Positions 50,516 to 61,200 of a DNA stretch of 64,000 nucleotides are shown here, one piece after another (within the stretch, counting starts at the first letter, position 1; the number at the start of each line of letters is the position of its first letter). A program made the position numbers and the translations under genes. Source of the stretch: Dromaius novaehollandiae (taxonomy: Eukaryota; Chordata; Aves; Casuariiformes; Dromaiidae); contig NC_088099.1 of the NCBI RefSeq assembly GCF_036370855.1, forward strand, positions 143,857,017 to 143,921,016. Reading direction: 5' to 3'. A model generated the notes under the pieces. It worked only from the letters and a program-made list of their open reading frames with translations, was not told the origin of the DNA and searched no databases.

Positions 50516-51239
50516 TGCGCGGCGAGGCCGGGCGCTGCCGGGCACCGCCGCTGCGCGCCCTTGTCCGTCTCCCCCCCGCCCCGCCCCGGTTGGGGGCGCA
50601 CAGGCCGGGGAGGGGGGAGGGGGGAGGGGGGAGCGCGTCCGTAATGGCAGAAACGGCCGCCAGCGACGCGCCTGGAGCGGGGCCCCGTGTGGGGAACCGC
50701 GGGGCGGGGGCTACAGCAGCGCCGTGCGGGCTGCGTCGTCCCCGGAGCCAAGGCTGATGGCGCGCAGCGAAATTTGTGCCGTTTTGGTGTTTTTACTTAT
50801 TTTTTTTTTCTTTTGATGGGCTGTCAGGGTGGGGGTAATAATTGGCCAGAGGGAGAATGGCAGATGGAGCAGCCGCGGCTGTCGAAGAATAGGAGGGAAA
50901 TAGTGATGTGCGTAGCTGCCTTCCTGATAGGATGCTAATGTGTTAGCAAGCCCCGCGGTGTGCTGGCTTTCGAAAAGACTTTGTGGAGGAAAGAAAGGAG
51001 ATGTGAAAATAAAGGTCACGTATTATTGCCAGAAGTGGTTTGCCTTAGCTAACCTCATTATTATCTTTGATAGAATAATTACTATTTTTGAGGGAATGAA
51101 GCAGTTTTCTTTTTCACTAGATAGCGGTAAAGTTTTCAATCAGATGCTGCAAGGGAAATTGTTACTGTGCTGAAAAGGTGGGGCCCGTTACCAGAATTGT
51201 AGAGTGGATGAGGAGGTAACTGGAGACAAATTATGGTGA

Positions 51240-52110
51240 GTAAAGTTGAGAAGAAAAGCATCAGATTTGAGTATAAAGGGAGGTTATAAAATGAGTTCTT
51301 GGAGGGTCTGTCTTAGGACTAGTCTTATTACGTATCTAATAAAGATTTTGGTGCAGAATTTAAAAGTTTACTATTCAAATTCAGTGGTGATGCAAGGTTG
51401 GAAGAAAATGGTAATACAGAAGACATTTACAGTACTAAATGAAGAATTGGATGATCTTGAGAACTAGAGAATGAAATGGGTAAAATGCAATAGTAATTAA
51501 GAGTACAAACTTATGCAGTTGCAAACTAGCAAGCACCTAATCTACAGATGAAATTCTTACCAGTGTAAAGCAACACAAAAACAATGTAGATGCGTTAGCT
51601 GGTTACAAGATATGTTATTGTGCAAAAGGTGAATGCAGACCTATGATGTTCCAGAAAAAGATGCTACTATTATCCTTGAACAAAACTCTAGAATACTTCA
51701 TACAATGTTAATCACCCTCAAATAAAAAGATGAACTTAAAGTGGAACAGATGCAGGAAGGTTTGCCTAGGATGAAAAGGGAAATGGAGAGCCTGTCTTGA
51801 AAAAAGTATTTGCCTTGTTTAGTTCTGCAGAGTAAAGGCCTTTTTTGTTTTCAGTTGAACCGTCAAGGTAAACACCATGAAACAAATAAATTGAGCTAAA
51901 GGACAGTGTTGACATATGAATAATTTAACATATATTTTAGAAGTAGTATCACATGAAAGTTTCTAACTATCAGAGCACTGATGTTCAGAACAGCCTTCCC
52001 AAAGATCAAGGCGGAGCAAGAAACCAACAGATTTTTAGATGGATTGTGACTAGTTTAGCTTGCTGCAGTAGGGGACTAAGCTTAGTGTTATCTGTAGCTC
52101 TTAGATCTGT
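51240..52110 (+). mobile_element. Degenerate CR1/L3-type LINE fragment with reverse-transcriptase trace
   Basis: Bases from 51301 translate to GGSVLGLVLLRI followed by stops, matching the LINE reverse transcriptase motif QGSVLGPxLF. Around 51740-51830, GGAACAGATGCAGGAAGG, then CTAGGATGA and AATGGAGAGCCT, resemble the CR1/L3 3' region. Multiple stops and frame breaks show it is long dead. Boundaries are approximate. Confidence 0.6.
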
Positions 52111-53869
52111 TTTTATTTTTTGTTTTGTTCGTAAAATAGTTATGAGACCACTAGTTCATTAGCAGAAACTTGTTAAATGTGTTTTTAGAAAAAAATTATT
52201 TATAATACTATTTGCAGTCTGAATAATAGAATTGGTGACAATCAGAAAACAATACGGTCTGTCTTCTTGAGCTGAAGAGCAGGTATTGGAGAGTAAGCTG
52301 AAACAAGTCAAAAAGTGAAGCATAGTGTTTGCATCTGCTGTCCTGCTCTTTTCCAGAGGGATATTAGTTTGTACCTGTGGGAGGGGCTACAAAATCTGTT
52401 CTGATCCACACTTAATGGTAGGTTTCCTCTCAGCAGTTTCTCGTATCCCTCATTTAGAGTTGCCCCACCAGCAAGAGCTAGAGATTCCAAGTGGTCTCTT
52501 AAGTTGACTGTGATCCATATCCACCTACCCTAATTTATGTTCTTGTGGAATTAATTTCTGGGTGCACATGGCCTTGAGGTCCTTATCTGGAGTCGAAGAT
52601 CTGAGATGCCTAATAATCCAAGGAGTAAACTACTAGTGGCTCTGCCTGGGGTTTAGACATCTTGGAATTTTGAGAGCTGTTTTCTCTTTTCTTTCTGATC
52701 AGGAGGTTGGTTGGTGGCCTCCTACATGATCTCAGTCATTCACTGTATGCTCCAGTTTCAGATGGGACAGGTAATAAGGACATGAAATGTTTCATACCAT
52801 ATTTGTTCATATGTATTATGTGAAATACATGATCAGCAATGCATGCAGCTTTCTGTAGAGGCCATTTATAACGTACTATTAATGTAGATGACAGACTGAT
52901 AGGCTTGTCTTGAGTGCACATGTTAAACCTGTTAAGCCAAACTTCCCTCCTTGGTGTTTATTGAGATTCCTCTGTCACCTAAATAAGAGCACAGATACTG
53001 AAATGTTTGGATTTGTTTTGGTTTGCTTTGCTATTTAAAAGTGATATTTTTCTAAATATGTGGGAAAAAGTTTTACTCTGATCTCATGTAGTACCTCACT
53101 AAAGCCATATCTACACTGTAGGACTTACTCAGCTGAAATTTTACTGATAGAGTCTTCCAATGGTGGCAGAGCATATGTTACTAGAGTTTTTTTCTGACAA
53201 TGCTGTTATGGAAAAGTAGTGTTGATGAATAAACTAAGGCCAAAATCTAAGTTTTGCTACTCAGCAAACTTCTCATATCCAAGTAACACAGCTGCATCAG
53301 CAGAATTCTATAACATAGACCTAAATGAATAAATCTTTTACTCTGCGTTGACTGGGTTACATTCTCCAACATGTTTAAGCCCTCTTATGCTGTCAGATCA
53401 GCATAATGGGTGGGGACAGAAAAGGGGCGGCAGCAGCACATTTCAGAGAAGGCTTCTGGCGTATGGTTTTCCTGTGGGTGGTACGTAATGCTTGTCTTTT
53501 TCCTTCACCCTGGCATAGTTTCTTTGCACAGAGAGAGAGGCATATGCCTGCCTTGTTGTGCATTTAAGTACTTGAGGGACTGGTTCTGCTATGCCTAAGT
53601 ATGGATCCATCTTAGATGTCTGCTGTCTGTAAGGCTAGTCAGTTTTTACTAAGGATTACCAAGTAAGCTTGTAGAGGCAGATGATCTGATTTATAATTTT
53701 ATTTTTATATTTTTATACTTGAATTTTCAAAAAACTTTTTAAAAAAAGTTCTCTACCAGAGGCTTTTGAATCTGAAATCATCAGCTCAGTGTGCAGTGAC
53801 AGCCGGAAAGCCAGGAAAATGTGTCTTCAGGGAAGGTATTGAGAAGCAGACAGAGGCCATCATTTTGCT

Positions 53870-54480
53870 GCTCTGCCTTGATGCACCCACATCTGGAATA
53901 GCCTGTGCTCTTCTGGTCTCCACATCTGAAGAAGGATATAGTGGATTAGAGAAGGGCAACAGAAAGGGTCAAGGGGACCAGCTTGCTTATGAGGAAAGGC
54001 TAGAAAGCTGGGATCGTTCAGATGAGAGAGGGGAAGGCTGAGGTGGAGACATGGTCAAGATTTATGAAATCTTGAAGGTGCTGGATAAGGTGAGACATAC
54101 TCACACAGTGTTGCAGTTCTATAATAGGGGTCACTTGAGGGGCCTGGCAGGAAGGCGAGTGGTTTCAAATGGACCTAGGGAAGAACTTCTCTAGCTGGCA
54201 GGGGTGGCAGGGCAGTTGGTTCTGCATCTTGGTGCCCCAAGCTGTTGTGGACAGTGTTAGCAGGTTCAGAAAGGGATTAGACAAACTCGTGGACAAGAAG
54301 TGTGTGAGGTGATGCTGAAGGCACTGGGCAGGGAGGTACCTGGTGTAACAGCTGTGGATGCTGTGGAGCTGGAGGGGAATGGACTGCAGAATGCAGCCAG
54401 GCTCATGCGCTGACTGCCGATGCTGAAAGCACAGTACAGACAGGTCATTGGTTTGACCTGGGGCAGGGGGGGCGCGCGAT
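53870..54480 (+). mobile_element. CR1-type LINE 3' region fragment
   Basis: Recognised by CTGGTCTCCACATCTGAAGA, AGAGAAGGGCAACAGAAAGG and CTTATGAGGAAAGGCTAGAA, which are typical of the CR1 3' region, followed by a diverged GAAAAACTTCTTT-like block near 54180 and a CTGTTGTGGA-like block. It lacks the terminal octamer repeat and is ancient. Confidence 0.75.
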
Positions 54481-54489
54481 TTAACTGAT

Positions 54490-55240
54490 GATCAGCCTTT
54501 TCAGTGGAGGAATGTTACTAGAAGTTCTGCAGGATTCTGTTCTGGATTCTGAACTGTTAGCATTTCCACAAGCAGCTTAGAAAAGTTGGTAAGTAGCAAG
54601 GTGATAAAGTTTGCTGATGACACAGTTATTTAAGGTAGTAAAAAAAAAAAAGGGCCAACTGAAAAATTGCACATGACTCTGTAAGACAAAGCTACTGTGC
54701 AATATAATGGCAGCTGAAATTCTGTGTAGGTGCATGCAGTGATTCAGATAGGATAAAAAGAAACCTAATTTTACATATAACATCATGGGCTTCCACTAAT
54801 GAGCAATATTTTGGAATTACAATAGGTGGTTCCATGAAAATTTAACCACAATGCACGAGTAGTCAAAAAGGGAAATCAAATAATAACTATTATTAGGAAA
54901 TGAATAGAGAACAAAACAGGGAATGCTGTCACGCCACTGTATTAGTCCGATGGTTTGCCTCAAATACCGTGTGCAGTTCTGTTCCCTTCCCTCCCCTTCC
55001 ATCTCAGAAAGCATATAGTAAAAATGAGTGAGATTCAGAGAAGGGCAACAAGAATGATCAAAATCATGAAACCGCTTACGGTATAACGAATGACCAAGAA
55101 AGCTAGGATTCTTCAATCTGGGAATGACTGAGGAGGATATGAAAAGGCTTGTACAATCATGCATGGCATGAAAAGAATGGGTAGGGGTCTCCCTTCCAAT
55201 GCAAGGGCTAGAGATCATCAAATGAAGCTAGCAAGACCTT
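54490..55240 (+). mobile_element. CR1/L3-type LINE fragment with FADD box
   Basis: Bases from 54601 translate to VIKFADDTV, the reverse transcriptase catalytic FADD motif of CR1/L3 elements. Downstream, GTGCAGTTCTGTTCCC and CAGAGAAGGGCAACAAGAAT match the 3' region of the family. The element is broken by stops and an A12 run at 54641. It has the same orientation as its two neighbours. Confidence 0.72.
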
Positions 55241-58200
55241 GATTCAACAAAATGAAAGCATGTGGTTCTTCATAAGTAATTGAATTTGAGAACTTCCTTT
55301 GGGGATTGGTGTACATCGTTTGGGGATTTAACTGAACTCAACAGACTAGTAATCAGTAATCATATCTCTCTATTATATAATTTTTATTAGATATTATGAA
55401 GAATTTGGAAAATGATTAGAGATGATTTGAGAAAGGAATGATGCTACTTTAAATACTCAAATTAGTTGTAGTCAGCTAAGAAAACTTAATTTTGTATTAA
55501 AAGCATATAGCAAGAACGATAGCATTTAAAACACAGGACTGTCAAAAACCCTTTGCCAAGTTAAAAACTTCTGTGACTGATTGCAGAGTTAATATTAGCA
55601 AATTCTTCAGTGTTAAAAAAGAATGAATTGTTCATATGTGGACAGTTTTGGACAGAATTTTCTATCTGTGAACTTGGGGTAAGCTGATGGTAGAACTGTT
55701 TTCTTGAACTTTCATAATTTGCTGAGCTATGAGGGTGAAGTTAAGATACCTATGTTTTGTTTCCACTCTTTAAAAACCAGTACTCGGGGAGGCTGTGAAG
55801 TTCTCACCTGTATTTGCTGCAGAAGTGATAAGCTGCAGAGAAGAGCATTGGAAATAGAGACATGACAGTTTCTGAAGAGAAGAAACATGGACTAACAGGG
55901 TGCCTATTCAGGTAGTCTCCAGAGTTTCTGTAAAGAAAAGGCAAAACTTCCAGCATATAGAAGGCGCAGCTTTAGATTTATTAATTGCCTTCCAGGCAGA
56001 GATGGAAGAAAAGATGTGCCATCCTGTTAGAAAACCCAGTTCCTTTATTAGTATCTGGTTTGGCCCTCCTAATAGAGCCTTCTTGTTTGCCTTTCTGATT
56101 TATTCCTAACTAGTGGGTATCTGGAAACTTCTGAGGTTTGGGTATCAGATCACAGAGCATACCATAACACTTGGCACTAATAAGCTGCTTTTAATTTTTA
56201 ATAGTAATTGACTGTTACTCTCCTTTCCCCTCTCAAACATGGGCAGAAAGGAGGTAACAGTCCACTTTGGGATCGGATATATGCTACTCATTTTTTGTGC
56301 AGTCAGTTTGGCACCTTTCATGATTTAAAAAAGAATGTATAAATTCAGAAAAAACAAAACTTGTTTTCTCAGTTTTATTAAAACTCTTACCTTAAACAAG
56401 TCAAATGCAGTCTGGTAGCAGTCACTGGTTTAAGACGTGAAAGAGATGAGTCTTTGCCCCTAAATCACCATAGTTTTCCTAGACTGCTGATATACCCCCA
56501 CAGTCCCCTAAAAGTCAATGTTGGGCAGAAGCTAGTAGTACTACAGGTTTGCCTATGTGGAGAAAATTGTTGAGCCTAGCATGGTGAAGTAATTATTTCT
56601 AAAAAAAATCAAAAATAAAAAAACATTATAAATTAGAAATATAACCTAAGAGTTGTGACACTTCATCTTAGCATGTCACATAACATGGTCCACCATGATA
56701 CAAGTATTTATAATCATGCTTGGTAGAGACTAAGAACATCTGGAAGAAGTAAATGCTTTGGATAACTATTTAGCTTTGATAAGGTGGTTACATGATTTAC
56801 TATGTGAACATGAAAATTCTGAGCAGAAATACCTATATCCTGCTGGCATGGTAAAAGTCATGTATCTGACAGTGTTAGTTGTCTTATCTTTGGCATTATT
56901 TGGTAACATACCTTAATAATTTTGATGAACAAAGCAATATATTTATTTTAAAGGCAAAGTGGGACAATGAGTTATGTAAGCAATACACAAATTTAGGAGA
57001 GTTCTGGCCTTTAAATTGACCTGTTTCTGTTTGCTAGCCATTAAACTGGATTTAATGTTGCATGCATTACAAGGTCATGTGTGACTGGGAGGTTTGACTG
57101 AAAAGGATATAAGCCAATATACACATGATAAGAAATAAAATAAGAGAATATGGACTGTATATTAATTGCAGTTTTGTGGCAGGCTTTTGATTCTTTGTCT
57201 GCTTTATTTTTGAAATAAAGCTGACTGAGCTTTGACTTGTGATGACTTTTGGCGGGGGGAAGGTTTCTGCTATTAGTAAGCTTGCCATCCTCAGAATACT
57301 AGTTGTCTGTGTAATAACTTTTTTGACTGTTTCTTAAAAAAGAAATACTTTTTTAAAGGAAATACCTTTATCTTCAGAACTCATGCCACGTACTAAAGCC
57401 CTCATTTCACTAGTATAGGGTCAGAGCTTAAACAAGATTGCTGTCTACACAGCAAGGGAATAGCAGTTTAGATTTCAGAATTCTTTATCATCAAGGTATC
57501 TGAAAATCTTATTTTCAAGTCTTACATTGTTTCCTTCCCAGAAAACTAGAAAACACTACAAAAGCTAAAAAAAAGGTAATCTGAATGGCTCCGGGGTTAT
57601 ACATCACACCATTTACTTCAGTTGAACAGTAATTTGTCAGGCCACATGGCGGCACTATTCATCTATATATAAATGGAACTTACGCATTTTAAGTTTGACA
57701 TACTAATTGTATTAATGATTTCTTGTTGTTCAGTTACAGTTCATCATCTTTCCCAGAAGATTGTTCCAAGGCTTGGAGCAAACTTAAACACATACACTTT
57801 AGGAAAAATGGAACTAATGCTCTTTAGTCTGCTTAAAGAAAAGACAGTGACCTTTAAGACTTTCTTGACCAACATACATTAGCATTCTTCGCATTCCCAG
57901 CAAAAGCAAAGAAGGATTTGAATAAACGTTTCTGAAGGGCTTGGCAATTATGACAAATACGTATGGTTTAGTAGCTTTCTATAAAAGCAGATGTAGTCAA
58001 GCTGATAACAATAATTAGGGAAGTGTTGAAATGAAATCCTTCAGGAGCTTGCTTCAGTCACTTTACTGATTTACATGAGGTGGTTGTAGGAAATTAAAGT
58101 TATAAATAATCCAAAGAAACCTGTTTATAACTGCCATAGGTTACCTTTCTTCCTCAATGCTTATTTTGTAAAAGATAAAAAGTAGGCAAGATTCAGAAAT

Positions 58201-61200
58201 ATTTAAATGTCTATTTGATAAAGTGCACTGAAACAATTAATGCAACCAAATTATCTGTTATGTGTAGTAAGCATAAAATGTTCATGAATCTGCTTGTCAA
58301 TAAAGTTCTGTTAAAATTAAGTCATTTATCAGGGCAAATTTGGCAACCCCATTTACCCTACCTCTTTCCTTTCATTATTCTTGTACATATATACACAATG
58401 CATTTACTATATTATCTGGGGAAGGATTGGGCAACCCTGGATTGTCATTGGATGTCTTATTTTTTATCTTTAACGTTGGCTTTAACGTGCAATGCTGTGC
58501 GAAGTGCTCTGTTTCTCAGTGCCATTGTCTACTGATCTTTAAAAGGAGATCAATAATTGTAATGTTTTCATAAAGCATTTTGCAGTCTATGAGTGCAAAG
58601 TACTAGGTATATGTACTGCACCAAAGTTTCTGCTTAGTGTATGGTCCTAACATCAAGAGAATATACCTGTGTGTCTTGCATGTCCATTTTTAATACTGCA
58701 GAAGGAAATGGGGTTGATTGTAAGCAAATGGCATAAATGGGTAGGTGGTAATGCAAAAACAACATTACATGTCCTTCCAGAGACATGAAAGGAGAGGTAG
58801 GTCATAAGAACCTGCTGTGATACCTTGCCCCCAGGGACTGTTGGAAAAAGTAGCTAAAGTTAGGAAGAGAAAATGCTACAGAACTTCGCTATGTTTAAAG
58901 CATGTCATACTGTACTGAATCTGAGATGCCGCTTGTTATAGCCAATCCATATCACTGGAGCAATAAAACTCTATTTTAGTTGGAAGGAGTAGGTAAAGGT
59001 TTTTAGTAGAAGATAAAGAGCTGTCACTGGAAATAGATGTAGAGAATGGTAGTCTTCCCGTCCCCCCCACCCCCCCAAAAAAAGGACAAGTGGTCATATA
59101 ATTTTCAGAGTAAATACAACATTCTGTTAAAAGACCTCTCTAACTTTCACATAAAGACAAATGTGCATGAAAGCTTACTAAGGAATTTCTCCCTCTGTGT
59201 AGGAAGGGAAAGAGAATATTTGTTGAGTATACATTTCAGTGTTTGATTAGTGTTCAGAGGATGCATAGGCAAGGCAGATATTTTTTCCTCTTATGATTAA
59301 ATTACATTTTTTCTTAATTTTATCTTGTACATCCAAAGAGAGCTTATTCTTGCATAGTTTTTTTTAAGGGTACATTCCCATTCAAACAGGAAACCTTGCC
59401 TTCAGAGCCTTACAGCTTAACCAAAGTATTTAAGCTGAAATGTTTTTTCATTCATGTAAAAACTGAATAGGAAGAACTCTGCAAGCCATTGCCACTGAAG
59501 TACTCTGAAAGTGTGCTACAGAAAAGAGAAGCTGTTTACATTGAGGGAGTTGGCAAATGTAGATTTTATATGTAGAGCATGTTGCATGTTTGCTGTGGGC
59601 AGGAGGAAGCTGTCTTTTGTAGGTTTTGTTTTAGTGTCCATTTCTTGTTAGTCACCACTTCTCTAGTGATAGTCTTACTGGCATTTAAGGTGTAGATGTC
59701 GGAAATGTGTATTAATAGTGAGAAGTCTCAACTACTGCATGATCTAATACTGTTCCATTGTTTTGAACTGTTACTTTAAAGTAGTGACAATTATTTTAAT
59801 TTTGAGGGGGGTGAAGTGAATGCTCTTGGAGATACTGTAGTCTTGCAGAGCTGATAAATCATGTAGCAGTGGTTAGGTGATTAAATACAACTTGTAGAGC
59901 TTCATATTTTTGTGGTGAATGTGAGAGAATCTGGTCCCATGAGTGATTCTGTCTCATAGACAGTTTAGCCATGTATTTCTTTTTCTGAAGCTGTTTGGCA
60001 GCTGTTTAACATGCTGAGAAATGCACAGAGGAAAGCATACATTTACTGTAAAATAAAACTGTCCAAAATCAGTGCAAGTTAAAGAGTAGTTTTAGCTCCC
60101 ATGATCTGAATCATTCAAGATAGCTCCTACCTTCTGCTCCTGCTGTTTTCAGTGTGTTACATAGCAGAGGAATACTTGACATCAAGTTACAATTCTGCAC
60201 CCTACAACAATAGACAACAGACTTCTAATAAATAATTCTTACATAATCACTTAATAAAGCATACCTTTTGAAAACAGAATGTTCTGTTAGATTTATTTTC
60301 TCTTCCTGTACGAATTCACATGTATCATTGAAAAAGTGGCTTACAGCATAATTTCTAAAAATAATAATAAAAGCATGCTGTGATCAGGCTATATCCATGT
60401 TGTATAAACTTAGAGAAAATGCATTCTAATATTATTTCTTTCTAATGGGAATTCTTCTTGCTTGGGAGGACATCTTTCAATTTGCTTTTTCCCAAAAGTA
60501 ATTTCCCATCGCAGTGCCAAATTATTAAAGTTTTGTTTTACAAAAGTATAATTTAAAAGGTGTGTTTTCAGTAGGTAGTAACACATTTTTAGAAGCAGTC
60601 ATTTACTGAATCAAATTAGATGGTTTATTTATATTAACTTCAGCAATAGTAATTTACAGGCATATTCAGAATGCGCATTTTACAGTACTTTTTTGTCTTG
60701 GTACTAACTACTGTAAGTCCATTTGTTCTAATTTGTCTCTGACATTAGTGCTTAATGGTAGCTAGCCCAGCTTTTAGTTAGGTGTAGAGTTGCTATGTGA
60801 ATTACCTTTCAGAAACAGTTTAAAGGGAATAGCTAATTGTATTTTTTTTCTTTTCTAATTCACTTAATAAATAGCCAATCATTACAGCAGTAACCTTTTT
60901 GACACATAATATGGATACAAATATAACCATGTCTTGTTTATTTAAAAATATCTAATTAACTATTGTATTTTTTTCTGATTTTTTGTTAGATAGGAAATTT
61001 TGCTAAATTGGATTAAATTTGAGGGAAGACCTATTATTTGGGGACTGGTGTTTTAAAGATTGCGTATTTCACCTTTGTATGCAGCTCATATTTGGCACAG
61101 GTTAGATAGCCCACATGTAAAATGGAATTGTGTTTGTAGAAGTCTTTTTAATTACAAAAATAAATCAAACCAGATGGTACAGTTGTGGTTTTTTTGTGTG

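Larger units (their letters stand above)
49850..50760 (+). promoter_or_regulatory. ANKRD46: CpG island, probable ANKRD46 promoter and non-coding first exon
   Basis: About 0.9 kb of very GC/CpG-dense DNA with many GGGCGG boxes lies 1.5 kb after SNX31. In other amniotes ANKRD46 is the next gene in this orientation and has a non-coding first exon, so I infer its promoter. A YY1-type element and a + strand donor at 50359/50360 support a + strand start near 50100. The open frames on both strands here, up to 301 residues, are compositional artefacts. No ANKRD46 coding exon (ankyrin repeats) is in the window, so the identity rests on synteny. Confidence 0.55.

Noticed and set aside
49846-50751. 301-codon minus-strand open frame in the second CpG island
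   Set aside because: Composition is almost wholly Pro/Arg/Ala/Gly from GC-rich DNA with few stop codons. Overlapping frames on both strands are equally open and none resembles a family.
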